A DNA stretch of 64,000 nt from an uncultured Lachnospiraceae bacterium (GTDB lineage Bacteria; Bacillota; Clostridia; Lachnospirales; Lachnospiraceae). Positions within the stretch are counted from its first letter, which is position 1, and every line of letters starts with the position of its first letter. The stretch is taken from the NCBI GenBank assembly GCA_944383265.1, contig CALWOX010000001.1:421983-485982 (forward strand), written 5' to 3'. The position numbers and the translations under genes are program-made. The notes under the pieces were generated by a model, which was given only the letters and a program-made list of their open reading frames with translations, had not been told where the DNA came from and did not search any database. Positions 42,697 through 52,729 of the stretch are shown here, one piece after another.

Positions 42697-43173
42697 ATGA
42701 TCAGGAATACCACCAAAAATCAAAAGCTCTGCTGGCTTATTTTTATTTTTTACCTGATAGGCCTTATGTACTTCATGTTTTTTGCGGAGAGCCTTGGCAG
42801 AGGGAGCACAGCTGAAGGAGAGATATTGAAATCCTACAATCTGGTTCCCTTTCTTGAGATAAAAAGATTTATAGTTTACAGAGAAATACTGGGGATGAGG
42901 GCTGTGATTCTCAACATTTTCGGGAATATAGTGGCCTTTATTCCCTGCGGCTTTTTGCTGCCGGTCATAAGCAGGAGATGCAAGATCATGGCAAACAGCA
43001 TACTGGTCGGCTTTTTTATAAGCCTTCTGATAGAAATGACTCAGCTTGCCTTTAATGTCGGAAGCTTTGATGTCGATGACCTTATACTGAATACTCTTGG
43101 AGCTGTCACAGGAGCCGTACTTTATACGGCGGTGCAGAGCTATCGCATAAAAAAGAAAAAGAGATATCTATGA
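42697..43173 (+). CDS. VanZ family protein
   Basis: A 158-residue membrane protein with four to five helices and the VanZ pattern: YNLVPFLEIKRFI, then NIFGNIVAFIPCGFLLPV, then EMTQLAFNVGSFDVDDLILNTLGAVTGAVLY. VanZ proteins affect sensitivity to teicoplanin and related envelope stress, but most homologues have no assigned job. It overlaps the next gene by four bases. Confidence 0.9.
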   Translation: MIRNTTKNQKLCWLIFIFYLIGLMYFMFFAESLGRGSTAEGEILKSYNLVPFLEIKRFIVYREILGMRAVILNIFGNIVAFIPCGFLLPVISRRCKIMANSILVGFFISLLIEMTQLAFNVGSFDVDDLILNTLGAVTGAVLYTAVQSYRIKKKKRYL

Positions 43174-43529
43174 AAATATCCATGAAAAAAAGACAGATAA
43201 AAACTACAGGCAATGAAAAAAAGAAATACTCCTATATCAAGAAGAAATTTGCGGTAAACGGATTTTACTCTCTGGGGGTTTCGGTTTTGTCCCTCCTTCT
43301 TTTTGCGGGAGCCATGCTTACCGGGGTGAGTACTGCCGGAAACGGGGGAATTGTGCTTGGAGCTTTAGGATTATCAAGCTTTCTGATGGCGCTTATGTCT
43401 TTACGGTTTGCCTTTCTTTCAATAAGAGAGGAGGGAAGAAACAGGATATTTGCCATAGGAAGCGGAGTTTTTGACCTCATTATGATCCTTGTGTGGACAG
43501 CTCTTACAGTCTTGGGACTTAATGTTTAG
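43170..43529 (+). CDS. Small membrane protein (DUF6142-like)
   Basis: A 119-residue protein with a basic N-terminus and three predicted helices (SLGVSVLSLLLFAGAML, GGIVLGALGLSSFLMALMSL and IFAIGSGVFDLIMILVWTALTVLG). It resembles the DUF6142 proteins of Lachnospiraceae. Function unknown. It is coupled to VanZ by ATGA overlap. Confidence 0.75.
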   Translation: MKISMKKRQIKTTGNEKKKYSYIKKKFAVNGFYSLGVSVLSLLLFAGAMLTGVSTAGNGGIVLGALGLSSFLMALMSLRFAFLSIREEGRNRIFAIGSGVFDLIMILVWTALTVLGLNV

Positions 43530-43536
43530 GAGAAAA

Positions 43537-45561
43537 ATGGAAGAAAGATTTTTTTGTGCTAAGGAAAGGATAGAAAATATGTCCGAGGACCGAGATGTCC
43601 TCCCTGACTACAGAGATTACTTCGATGTCCTTTCCGGATTTATTCTTAAGGCAATAGACGGATTTTCAGGAGACAGGAGCCTTTTTGAACTGAAGAAGGC
43701 GAACCGCGAGCTGTTTTCAGATATATCCGAAGAAAATTATAAAAGCTCATATGCAGATCCCGATTTTGCCGCAGAGCGCCTCGGGCCTTGTTATGGGCCT
43801 CTTTTAAGTATGTTTTATGTGGAGCTTTTGGGGATTGCGGGCTTTTGCAGAGAAGGCAATACGGAAGCTGTGACCATACTTATGGAGACATTCATCCAGC
43901 TTTATAATCTCTTTGAAGAGGAGGAGCCTCCGAAGGAGAGGGAGGTAAGAGATGTTTTGTATTCCTACATATATGATTATTGTGGGGATTTTGTGCTTGA
44001 GGATGTGACGGCAAATCTCGGAGGAGGATCTGAGCTTGCAAAAAAAACAGTTATGAGCGCGGACCTTTCGGATCCTGACTACCTTTATCTTTTCGGAGAG
44101 AACATAAGTCACTCGGAGTATGCCACGGCGGAATATATGGCAGGTCTTCCCTTTGAAAAGATAAAGCTTATGGCAGATACCTTCACAGCCGGGTATTTGA
44201 GAGGCTTTGAGGTGACCGGGAGAGACATAAGAAAAAAGAGCTCGGTAAGGCTCACGATGCCTCTGGGATATGAGAGGATGTTCAAAGAGGCCATAAAAAA
44301 CTTTGAGAAGGCTGGGCTTTCATCAATAATCACGAGAAGGCCTTCAAGGCTCATAAACAAGAGATTTTCAGGAAACTCTCGTCAGGGCTTTTACGGACAT
44401 ATAAATGCTCAGCTTGAATATGACCACAGGAACGATCTCGCCTTTTTCTGGGGAGACCGCCTTATGGAGAGAAAGCTTGAGGCCATGAGAAACGCCTATG
44501 AGGAGAATCGCGAGAGAGCAGAGCGATTTTCGGGCCCCGCTCTGGTGGAGACCTTCGGAGAGGAGGGTATTACTCCCGAGATAAAAAAACATGCTCCTCT
44601 GTTCACGGAGTATCAGGAGAGCCTTAAGGAAAGATATCAGTCAGAGGCTTCAAATATAATTCAAAAATATATACCTGAGGACGAGACGAGCTTTACAATC
44701 ATAGCATGGCCAAGACCTGAGACAGGTGAGAACTTCGGTGAGATATTTGATGAGATCATAAAAATAAATACACTTCCGGAGGAAAAATACAGAAGGATAC
44801 AGCAGAGGCTTACAGACGCTCTTGACGAAGCGGATTATATCCTTATTGAGGGAGCGGGAAAAAACAGTACAAAGCTTAAGGTGATGCTCCACCGTCTTTC
44901 CGACAGGGAAAAGGAGACCAATTTTGAAAACTGTCTTGCGGATGTGAATATTCCCTTGGGAGAGGTCTTTACCTCACCTGTACTTAAGGGTACCGAGGGG
45001 AGGCTTAATGTCAGCAGTGTATATATAGGAGATACGCTTTTTAAGGATCTGAAGCTGGATTTTAAGGACGGAAGAGTCACAGACTACAGCTGCGGAAATT
45101 TCCCTGATAATGCTGATTTGGGAAGACGGCTTGTGGAGGATATCATATTTAAAAACAAAAAGTCTCTGCCCATAGGTGAATTTGCTGTAGGTACGAACAC
45201 AACAGCCTATGAGGCCGGAAGGAGACTCGGCATAATAAAAAAGCTTCCTATACTTATAGCCGAAAAGATGGGTCCCCATTTTGCTGTAGGAGATACCTGT
45301 TATTCTCATGCCGAGGAACTGAAGGTATTTAATCCTGACGGGAAAGAAATAATCGCCCGTTCAAATGAGTGCGCGGATCTTAGAAATGAGAGACCGGAGG
45401 ACGCATATTTTAACGTGCACTGTGACATTACCATACCTTATGACGAGGTAGGGCTTATAGCTGCTGTTAAGGAAGATGGCGAGATGATTGAAATCATCAG
45501 AGACGGATATTTTGTTCTGTCGGGGACAGAGGAGCTTAATGAGCCCTTGAAAAAGATTTGA
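43537..45561 (+). CDS. M29-like aminopeptidase
   Basis: A 674-residue protein whose C-terminal half matches the thermophilic aminopeptidase (M29) family. Segments include FTIIAWPRPETGENFGEIFDEIIKINTL, FKDGRVTDYSCGNFPDNADLGRRLVED, IGEFAVGTNTTAYEAGRRLGI and AEKMGPHFAVGDTCYSHAEE, which hold the candidate metal ligands. The N-terminal 300 residues are an additional helical region, so the protein is longer than the 410-residue founder enzymes. ATG 43537 follows AGGAG; ATG 43522 overlaps the previous gene and is less likely. A cytoplasmic peptidase role is inferred. Confidence 0.8.
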   Translation: MEERFFCAKERIENMSEDRDVLPDYRDYFDVLSGFILKAIDGFSGDRSLFELKKANRELFSDISEENYKSSYADPDFAAERLGPCYGPLLSMFYVELLGIAGFCREGNTEAVTILMETFIQLYNLFEEEEPPKEREVRDVLYSYIYDYCGDFVLEDVTANLGGGSELAKKTVMSADLSDPDYLYLFGENISHSEYATAEYMAGLPFEKIKLMADTFTAGYLRGFEVTGRDIRKKSSVRLTMPLGYERMFKEAIKNFEKAGLSSIITRRPSRLINKRFSGNSRQGFYGHINAQLEYDHRNDLAFFWGDRLMERKLEAMRNAYEENRERAERFSGPALVETFGEEGITPEIKKHAPLFTEYQESLKERYQSEASNIIQKYIPEDETSFTIIAWPRPETGENFGEIFDEIIKINTLPEEKYRRIQQRLTDALDEADYILIEGAGKNSTKLKVMLHRLSDREKETNFENCLADVNIPLGEVFTSPVLKGTEGRLNVSSVYIGDTLFKDLKLDFKDGRVTDYSCGNFPDNADLGRRLVEDIIFKNKKSLPIGEFAVGTNTTAYEAGRRLGIIKKLPILIAEKMGPHFAVGDTCYSHAEELKVFNPDGKEIIARSNECADLRNERPEDAYFNVHCDITIPYDEVGLIAAVKEDGEMIEIIRDGYFVLSGTEELNEPLKKI

Positions 45562-45583
45562 TATACGGAGAATTTGGAGATAT

Positions 45584-46261
45584 ATGAGATACATAGATAA
45601 ATTAAGCCTTATGGCTGCTGCGCTTTCAGCCGCTGTTTTTCTGTCCGCCTGCGGAGGTCATAAGGAAGGTGTACAGGGAAGCTCTGCAGATATAAGCACT
45701 TCTGAGGAAATCAGCGAGGCTGCTGCCGTCACTGCCGCGCCGGAGCTTTCGGAGACATATCCGGGAACTGTTGCGGCTACAGACGGGACAGGGGCCTTCA
45801 GCTCCGACTTCGGCATAATGCACGCCACTGTTTTGGGAATACAGCCTGATAAGGAAACAGGCATAAACATATATAATCTTCAGGATAAGACAGATACGGA
45901 AAATACTTGGTCCATACCTGCAAATCAGATAGGCTCCATAGAGGCCGAGATGACACCCGGCGGCGAGGTGGCGGTGGCTTTTTCAGGAGATATGATAAAT
46001 GATTATGAAAATGTGCAGTTCATAGCAGTGATCCCCGAGGGAAATTATCTGATATCATCGGTCACAGGGACTACTCTTGTGAATGTTATGAGTACCTTTT
46101 CCGTAAAAACGGACAACGGTGAGGAAATGACCTTCCTTAAGGACAACTGTAAAATAGAGGAAGGCGCCATGACAGGAGACAGCGGAGAGCGCATAAGCGT
46201 GTATTATGCACAGTCTGCCGACGGCACGAATTATCCCCTTGCGGTATACAAGGCTGAATAA
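45584..46261 (+). CDS. Lipoprotein of unknown function
   Basis: A 225-residue protein with a lipoprotein signal (SLMAAALSAAVFLSACGG) whose cysteine would be lipidated. An acidic, alanine-rich linker is followed by a compact domain containing DFGIMHATVLGIQPDKETGINIYN and GEVAVAFSGDMINDYENVQFIAVIPEG. I do not recognise the family. It lies in a run of same-strand envelope and repair genes. Confidence 0.75.
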   Translation: MRYIDKLSLMAAALSAAVFLSACGGHKEGVQGSSADISTSEEISEAAAVTAAPELSETYPGTVAATDGTGAFSSDFGIMHATVLGIQPDKETGINIYNLQDKTDTENTWSIPANQIGSIEAEMTPGGEVAVAFSGDMINDYENVQFIAVIPEGNYLISSVTGTTLVNVMSTFSVKTDNGEEMTFLKDNCKIEEGAMTGDSGERISVYYAQSADGTNYPLAVYKAE

Positions 46262-46277
46262 AGAGGTATATAGAAAT

Positions 46278-47099
46278 ATGGAAGGTTTTTTGCTGAGAAA
46301 TGACGATTTCAGCCCCTCGGCCATAGCCGAGAGCGGACAATGTTTCAGGATGAATGTCGTATCCGAGGGAGTTACAGAGCTTGTCGCTATGGGGGAGTGT
46401 CTTAGGATAACGGAAAATCCGGACGGAAGTTTTCTTTTTTCGTGCGATGAGGAAAGCTTCGAAAAAAAATGGAAGCATTATTTTGACCTTGACAATGACT
46501 ATGAAAAATACAGGAGCATAGCCCTTCCTGACGATGAGTACTTAAATACCGCGGTGGCCTTCGGAAAGGGTATAAGGATACTTAATCAGGACAGCTGGGA
46601 GATGCTTATAAGCTTTATAATATCTCAGCGCAAGTCCGTGCCGGCCATAAGGACGGCTGTGGAGAGGCTTTCGGAGCGCTTCGGGAGGCCTGTTGAGACT
46701 GAATTCGGAATAAGATATGCATTCCCTTCTCCCGAGGCCCTCTTTAAAGCTTCGACGGAGGAGCTTTCCGCCTGCAGTCTCGGCTACAGAGTAAGCTATG
46801 TCCACGAGGCCGCCGGAGACGTCGTGGAGGGAAGACTTGATCTTTCGGAGCTTAATGAGCTTCCCACAGACAAGCTTATTGAAAGGCTTCTTGAGGAGAA
46901 GGGCGTGGGAATAAAGGTGGCAAGCTGCGTGGCGCTTTTCGGCTACCACAGACTTGATGTCATTCCTGTAGATGTTTGGATGAAAAGAGTTATAGATACT
47001 GTATACAATGGAGAGCTTCCCAAGGAATATAAGAGCTATGCGGGAGTTATACAGCAGTATCTCTTTAATTATGCCAGATTAAAAGGATTGAACCGGTAA
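46278..47099 (+). CDS. ogg: 8-oxoguanine DNA glycosylase (OGG1-type)
   Basis: A 273-residue glycosylase. The N-terminal domain has SPSAIAESGQCFRMN. The helix-hairpin-helix core has QDSWEMLISFIISQRKSVPAIRTAVERLSERFG and the active site GVGIKVASCVALFGYHRLDVIPVDVWMKRV, with the catalytic lysine (GIK) and aspartate (PVD). It removes 8-oxoguanine and cuts the strand. ATG 46278 is 16 bases after the lipoprotein gene. Confidence 0.92.
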   Translation: MEGFLLRNDDFSPSAIAESGQCFRMNVVSEGVTELVAMGECLRITENPDGSFLFSCDEESFEKKWKHYFDLDNDYEKYRSIALPDDEYLNTAVAFGKGIRILNQDSWEMLISFIISQRKSVPAIRTAVERLSERFGRPVETEFGIRYAFPSPEALFKASTEELSACSLGYRVSYVHEAAGDVVEGRLDLSELNELPTDKLIERLLEEKGVGIKVASCVALFGYHRLDVIPVDVWMKRVIDTVYNGELPKEYKSYAGVIQQYLFNYARLKGLNR

Positions 47100-47104
47100 C
47101 AGAT

Positions 47105-48595
47105 ATGAGAGCTTTCTTTAGTCTGAAAAAAACAACGGCAAGGATACTTCTTGCGTTTTATATTTTCTCGGCTCTGTTTTTCTCATTTTCTGCAGGGAGT
47201 CTGTGCTCTTTCGGAGCTGTGGCCTGGCCCACACTTACCCAATCGGTAAACGCCGGGGCAGCCGTATGCATAGATGCCGACACGGGAGCTGTGCTTTACG
47301 GAAAAAATATGAATGAGCAGAAATTCCCGGCCAGTATAACAAAGGTGATGACGGCAATAATCGTTCTTGAGAACTGTGATCTCGACGAGGAAGTGGTCTT
47401 TTCCGAGACTGCCTTGAATAATCTCGAGCCGGGAGCGGTAACAGCAAGGACCTCTGTGGGCGATGTGCTCACTGTCAGAGATTGCCTGTACGCACTGCTT
47501 TACCGCTCGGCAAATGAAGTTGCAAATGCTCTTGCGGAGCATGTTGCGGGAAGCATCCCCGCATTTGTGGATATGATGAATGAAAAGGCGAAGGAGCTTG
47601 GATGTATCAACACTCATTTTGAAAATCCCTCGGGACTTAACGATGAGAACCATTACACTACAGCCTATGACATGGCGCTTATCGGAAGGGAGGCAATGGA
47701 TAATCCTACCTTTCTTGACATTGAGGATGATGAGAGCTACAGGATTGGTGCTACAGCCGAGGTGCCTCAGGGTATGGTGGTTACTATAGGCCATAAGATG
47801 CTGAGATCCACAGGGGATTACACCGACAGCAGAGTGGTAGGCGGAAAGACGGGCTACACCTCTCTTGCGGGAAATACATTGATCACCATGGCTGAGGATA
47901 ACGGAAGAAGACTCGTTGCCGTAGTGCTTGAGGACAGGAATCCCTATCATTATACAGATACCGAGGCCATGCTTGATCTGGGCTTTGATTCCTTTACAAA
48001 CGTGGATGCGTCGGGGCTTATGGATACTGCGGGGCTTGAGGAAAGGCTTGTCACAGACGGCATAATCCCGGAGGGGGCAAATAACCTGAAATCAGACAGG
48101 GCACTTTATCTGACCCTGCCTTACGGAGCCGACGCCTCCGAGGTCACTGCGGATTATGAGTACAATCTTTCGGGAAACGCTCCTCGGGATGCGGTGGCGA
48201 AGGTGGATTTCCTTTACGGAGATCACACAGCGGGCTCTTACTTTATATTAAATGAGAGAGAATCAACTCTTTCAATACTTGAGGATGTTCCCACAGGAAC
48301 AAAGGTCGCAGTGCTTTCTGTAAGCCTTGCAACGATAGCGGGAATCGCCGCCTTTGTCCTCCTTGGAGGCGGAACAGCCTACCATGCCCATAATGTCAGC
48401 GTTGAGAAAAAGCAGCTCAAGAAGCTTAAGGAAAAACGCAGAAGAAGACTCGAGTCAATGGGCGTGAGCGAGGAAGAATTCAGAAGGCTTGTGGAAAACA
48501 GAAAGAAAGCTCAGGAGCAAAACCGCAGCCAAAGGAAAGCGGAAAACCTGAGCATAAGGAACAGATACAAGGGCAGGCCGAGGAACAAAGGATAG
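47105..48595 (+). CDS. dacA: D-alanyl-D-alanine carboxypeptidase with cytoplasmic basic tail
   Basis: A 496-residue PBP5-type enzyme with a signal sequence, then SITK (S77 to K80), SAN (YRSANEVANAL) and KTG (GGKTGYTSLAG) motifs of the serine penicillin-recognising fold. It trims D-alanine from peptidoglycan. After a membrane helix (VAVLSVSLATIAGIAAFVLLGG) it has a strongly basic tail of about 80 residues, which class members usually lack: they end in a short amphipathic anchor. The orientation puts the tail in the cytoplasm. Confidence 0.92.
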   Translation: MRAFFSLKKTTARILLAFYIFSALFFSFSAGSLCSFGAVAWPTLTQSVNAGAAVCIDADTGAVLYGKNMNEQKFPASITKVMTAIIVLENCDLDEEVVFSETALNNLEPGAVTARTSVGDVLTVRDCLYALLYRSANEVANALAEHVAGSIPAFVDMMNEKAKELGCINTHFENPSGLNDENHYTTAYDMALIGREAMDNPTFLDIEDDESYRIGATAEVPQGMVVTIGHKMLRSTGDYTDSRVVGGKTGYTSLAGNTLITMAEDNGRRLVAVVLEDRNPYHYTDTEAMLDLGFDSFTNVDASGLMDTAGLEERLVTDGIIPEGANNLKSDRALYLTLPYGADASEVTADYEYNLSGNAPRDAVAKVDFLYGDHTAGSYFILNERESTLSILEDVPTGTKVAVLSVSLATIAGIAAFVLLGGGTAYHAHNVSVEKKQLKKLKEKRRRRLESMGVSEEEFRRLVENRKKAQEQNRSQRKAENLSIRNRYKGRPRNKG

Positions 48596-48597
48596 AT

Positions 48598-49038
48598 ATG
48601 ACGATTATTGAGAGGATCAAGGGGCTTATATTAAACAGAGAGCTTGTGAGCTATGTTGTGGTGGGAGTGCTTACCACCCTTGTAAACTTTGTGTTTTTTA
48701 CATGGGTGAACGAATATGTGAAGGGGCTTGGATTCGGAGTGAGCTTTGCCTCGAAGGCAGCCTATGTAACAGCCTTTGTTGCGGCAGTAATTTTTGCCTA
48801 CTGGGCCAACAAGCTCGTTGTCTTTAAAAATTTTAAGATGAGCCCGGGCTATCTCCTTAAGGAATTTGCGGGATTTATGTCCGCAAGGATAATCAGTGGA
48901 GTCATAACCTTCATACTTATGGCGGTCTGCGTTGACATAATAAAGATGAATGAGTACCTTGCATGGCTTTTGACCTCAGCCTTCAATCTGATCTTTAACT
49001 ATGTGGCGAGTAAGTTTTACATATTTAAAAAGAGCTGA
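48598..49038 (+). CDS. GtrA family membrane protein
   Basis: A 146-residue protein with four helices and the GtrA pattern LVSYVVVGVLTTLVNFVFFTWVNEY and AYWANKLVVFKNF, ending FNLIFNYVASKFYIFKKS. GtrA-like proteins help move lipid-linked sugars for cell-surface glycosylation. It begins two bases after dacA and precedes a YfhO-family protein, a frequent pairing. Confidence 0.9.
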   Translation: MTIIERIKGLILNRELVSYVVVGVLTTLVNFVFFTWVNEYVKGLGFGVSFASKAAYVTAFVAAVIFAYWANKLVVFKNFKMSPGYLLKEFAGFMSARIISGVITFILMAVCVDIIKMNEYLAWLLTSAFNLIFNYVASKFYIFKKS

Positions 49039-49072
49039 GGCGGATCTCCGTTACGGGAGGACTTGTTGAAAT

Positions 49073-52057
49073 ATGGAAAGAGTGAAAGAAAACATAAAGA
49101 TCGGCAGATCACAAAAGAGCCCTCTTTGGGCTCAAAATATGTATAAGGCCGCGTTCCTTATACCTGTGATGATAATGATAATAATATTCATAGCAAGGGG
49201 CATATTTCCCTTTGGCGAGGAGACCTTTCTGAGAACGGATATGTACCACCAGTACGCTCCGTTCTTTTCCGAGTTTCAATATAAGCTTCAGAACGGAGGC
49301 AGTCTCCTCTACAGCTGGGATATAGGCCTTGGCGTGAACTTTGCGGCGCTATATGCTTACTATCTTGCAAGCCCTTTAAACTGGCTCATTATACTTGTGC
49401 CGAAGGCCTATATACTTGAATTTATGACCTACATGATAGTACTGAAGACAGGGCTGAGTTCCGTCGCGATGGCCTGGTATCTGAGGAACAGGATGGGGAC
49501 CTATGATTTCGGAGCAGCAATGTTCGGGATCTTCTACGGGCTTTCAGGATATATGGCGGCTTATTCCTGGAATATAATGTGGCTTGACTGCGTCCTTCTT
49601 TTCCCACTTGTGGTCTATGGGCTTGAAAAGCTCGTGAGAGACGGGAAGGGCCTTATGTACAGCCTCACTCTGGGCCTTTGCATACTGTCAAATTATTATA
49701 TTTCTTTTATGATATGTATCTTCATGGTCATATACTTTGTGGCTCTTCAGGTATTATTTAATCCCGAGAGAGCATCGGTATTTTTCATAAGATGTCTTAA
49801 ATTCGCATTTTTTTCACTGCTTGCGGGAGGCTTTGCCGCAGTTACTCTGCTTCCCGAAGCCGCGGCCCTTCAGTCTACAGCCTCGGCTTCTGTGAATTTT
49901 CCGCAGACCTTTACCAGATACTTTACCATAATAGACATGTTTGCAAGACATATGGTAAATGTCGAAACGGAGCAGGGGCTTGATCACTGGCCCAATATAT
50001 ACTGTGGTGTGGCTGTCATTATGCTCTTTGTAATATATGTTTTCACAAAGAGGATCAGCATAAAGGAGAAGTCCATATACTGCACGCTGCTTTTTATATT
50101 CTTTATAAGCTTTGCGGTAAATGCCCTGAACTTCATATGGCACGGCTTCCACTATCCCAACAGTCTTCCCTGCAGGCAATCCTTCATATATATATTCCTT
50201 ATGCTTTTCATGTGTTACAGAGTATATATGAATCTTGCAAATATTCCGCTGAAGCACATAGGTATAGGCTACGGAGCGGCAGTGGCCTTCATTTTGCTTT
50301 GTGAAAAGACCGTGACGGCAAAGCATTTCCATTTTTCTGTATTTTATGTGTCGATAATATTTATCAGTATCTATGCACTGCTGATATACCTTTGGAAAAC
50401 GCGTAAGATCAGAGTAAATATTGCAATACTTTCAGTTATAACCGTTATAGCCTTGGAAAATACAATAAATACGGCTGTGACCAGTATAACAACCACATCG
50501 AGAACTTCCTACATTAAGGACAATGCCGAAGTCATTGAGCTTGTGGAGAGTCTGACTCCCACTGCCGAATTCTTCAGAGTGGCAAAGGAGCCTGTCAAGA
50601 CAAAAAATGACGGAGCGTGGATGAACTATCCTTCCGTGTCGCTGTTTTCATCTGTGGCAAACGCCGACATAACGGCATTTTTCAAGGCTATTGGCTGTGA
50701 GGGCTCCACAAACGCCTATGCGGACACCGGCTCAACACCTCTTGCAGACATGCTTTTCGGTGTAAAATATAAGCTCTTTGATTCGGCTCAAAATGACGGA
50801 GAAGGCAAGAAATTTGTGGAGAGCATAGGCGATACATACTTATATGAGAATAATTATTCTCTATCTGTGGGCTTTATGATGCCTCAGGGTATGAGCGGCT
50901 GGGCGCTTGATTTTGATGATCCCGCTTTGGTTCAGGATGATCTGTGCAGAGCCCTCGGGACCGACGCGGTGCTTGTGCCGAACGAGACTCTCGGGGATGA
51001 AAACGGAGGGACCTATACCATAACTATAGGCGATGCCGGCGAATATTATACATACATAAAAAATCCGAGCGTAAAGGATGTGACTGTTGAGAAAGACGGC
51101 GTTATTACGGACGTCGAAAATGTGGACAGAGGATTTTTCGTTGAGCTCGGAGAGTGCAGACAGGGTGAGGTCATAACCATAAGGTCAAAGACTGACGGAC
51201 AGGACATTATGGCTGAAACCTACAGATTCGACTACGACGCATTAAAGCAGGTCTATTCGAAATTGTCTCAAAACGAGCTGATACTCAGCTCGTGGACTGA
51301 CAGCGGACTGAAGGGAAATATAGATGCGGGAGTAGGAGGTGTAATGTTTACCTCCATACCCTATGATGAAGGCTGGAGTATAAAGGTTGACGGAAAGACC
51401 GTGCTTGCACAGAAGCTTTTTGACAGCTTTATGGGAATTCCCCTTACGGCGGGCGAGCATTATATAGAACTCAGCTACATGCCTGTGGGTCTTAAGGCGG
51501 GAGCCGCCATAAGCCTTGGTTCCATACTTATCATGGCTGTGATCGCCTTCATAGGAAGAAGGCTCGGAAAGAGGCATCCTGACGAGGGCGATGACGATTA
51601 TTATCTTGATTCTGACTACGAGGACAAAGAAAACGAGACTTATGAAAGCGAGTCATACGACGACTTGCCATATGAGGACAGCGATGCTGATGAAAAGAAT
51701 GCTTCCTCTGAAGAGAAAGCCGAAAAAAAAAGTATTTTGGATGAGCTTTCAGAGGAACTGAGCTTTGACTTTTCAAAGGCAAAAAATGATCTTTTGGATC
51801 AGCTTTCCGCAATGGAGGATATTGAGGAGGGAGAAAATTCCTCTGATGCTTCTTTTGAGAAAGGCAATGGGACGGATATTCACGAAAAGAATGGCAGAAT
51901 AAATGAATCCGTAAAAAAGCAAAGGGACACAAACGAGCTTATAGAGAGCTTTCAAAGAGAAAAAAGCATGCTCACAAAGGAGCTTATGCCGAAGGAAAAA
52001 AAGCCTGATGAGATGAGCGAGCTGACAGGAAAGCTCTCATCAGGAAGAAGGAGTTGA
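49073..52057 (+). CDS. YfhO family membrane protein with acidic tail
   Basis: A 994-residue GT-C-like membrane protein: about 12 helices over residues 20-480, beginning with PFGEETFLRTDMYHQYAPFFSEF, then a large extracytoplasmic domain (to about 815) and a last helix (GAAISLGSILIMAVIAFIG). It is related to YfhO, which glycosylates lipoteichoic acid in Bacillus and Listeria. The last 160 residues form an acidic, low-complexity cytoplasmic tail (DDDYYLDSDYEDKENETYESE) and end in a mixed-charge helix. It overlaps the next gene. Confidence 0.9.
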   Translation: MERVKENIKIGRSQKSPLWAQNMYKAAFLIPVMIMIIIFIARGIFPFGEETFLRTDMYHQYAPFFSEFQYKLQNGGSLLYSWDIGLGVNFAALYAYYLASPLNWLIILVPKAYILEFMTYMIVLKTGLSSVAMAWYLRNRMGTYDFGAAMFGIFYGLSGYMAAYSWNIMWLDCVLLFPLVVYGLEKLVRDGKGLMYSLTLGLCILSNYYISFMICIFMVIYFVALQVLFNPERASVFFIRCLKFAFFSLLAGGFAAVTLLPEAAALQSTASASVNFPQTFTRYFTIIDMFARHMVNVETEQGLDHWPNIYCGVAVIMLFVIYVFTKRISIKEKSIYCTLLFIFFISFAVNALNFIWHGFHYPNSLPCRQSFIYIFLMLFMCYRVYMNLANIPLKHIGIGYGAAVAFILLCEKTVTAKHFHFSVFYVSIIFISIYALLIYLWKTRKIRVNIAILSVITVIALENTINTAVTSITTTSRTSYIKDNAEVIELVESLTPTAEFFRVAKEPVKTKNDGAWMNYPSVSLFSSVANADITAFFKAIGCEGSTNAYADTGSTPLADMLFGVKYKLFDSAQNDGEGKKFVESIGDTYLYENNYSLSVGFMMPQGMSGWALDFDDPALVQDDLCRALGTDAVLVPNETLGDENGGTYTITIGDAGEYYTYIKNPSVKDVTVEKDGVITDVENVDRGFFVELGECRQGEVITIRSKTDGQDIMAETYRFDYDALKQVYSKLSQNELILSSWTDSGLKGNIDAGVGGVMFTSIPYDEGWSIKVDGKTVLAQKLFDSFMGIPLTAGEHYIELSYMPVGLKAGAAISLGSILIMAVIAFIGRRLGKRHPDEGDDDYYLDSDYEDKENETYESESYDDLPYEDSDADEKNASSEEKAEKKSILDELSEELSFDFSKAKNDLLDQLSAMEDIEEGENSSDASFEKGNGTDIHEKNGRINESVKKQRDTNELIESFQREKSMLTKELMPKEKKPDEMSELTGKLSSGRRS

Positions 52058-52062
52058 GGAAA

Positions 52063-52725
52063 ATGGATATAGGCAGCATGAGTATAGATGAATTTACAGG
52101 CTCTCTGGCATCATCAGCGCCGGTTCCCGGAGGAGGCGCCACCTCCTCCCTTGCGGGAGCCATGGGTGTATCTCTTGGGCTTATGGTAGCTCACCTTACA
52201 GAAGGAAAGAAAAAATATGCGGAATTTGAGGAAAGAGTGCAGGAGATAATACCTGAGCTTGAGGCGGCAAAGAAGGAATTCCTCAGGCTTTCAGAGGAGG
52301 ACGAGATAAATTTTCTTCCGCTTTCAAGGGCATACAAGCTTCCGAGAAATACGGAGGAGGAGAGAAGGATAAGAGATGAAGTCATGGAATCAGGGCTGAG
52401 GCTTGCCTGCGACGCACCCTTAAAAAGCCTTGAGCTTGCTTTGAAGACATCAAAGCTTCTGGGGGAGCTGTGCCGTAGAGGCTCAAGGCTTGCCATAAGC
52501 GATACGGGAGCGGGGGTAAAGCTTTTGGAGGCGGCCTTAAGCGCATCACTATTAAATGTGCTTATAAATACTGATATGATGAAGGACAGGGAATTTGCGG
52601 AGGAACTCAATAAAAAAGCCATAGGACTTTTTAATGAGGGGAGAGCCGAAAGCACAAGGGTATACGAGGAGATACTTGAAAGGCTATACAGGGGATCCGT
52701 AAATCAGAGAAAAGAGAAGGAGTGA
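52063..52725 (+). CDS. fchA: Cyclodeaminase/cyclohydrolase family protein (FchA-like)
   Basis: A 220-residue protein of the formiminotransferase-cyclodeaminase C-terminal family: SIDEFTGSLASSAPVPGGGATSSLAGAMGVSL at the N-terminus, and helical thereafter. In clostridia FchA is methenyltetrahydrofolate cyclohydrolase. ATG 52063 follows GAAGGAGTTGAGG; a TTG at 52054 is the alternative. It lies directly before folD, so the two probably work in one-carbon metabolism. Confidence 0.9.
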   Translation: MDIGSMSIDEFTGSLASSAPVPGGGATSSLAGAMGVSLGLMVAHLTEGKKKYAEFEERVQEIIPELEAAKKEFLRLSEEDEINFLPLSRAYKLPRNTEEERRIRDEVMESGLRLACDAPLKSLELALKTSKLLGELCRRGSRLAISDTGAGVKLLEAALSASLLNVLINTDMMKDREFAEELNKKAIGLFNEGRAESTRVYEEILERLYRGSVNQRKEKE

Positions 52726-52729
52726 TGTA

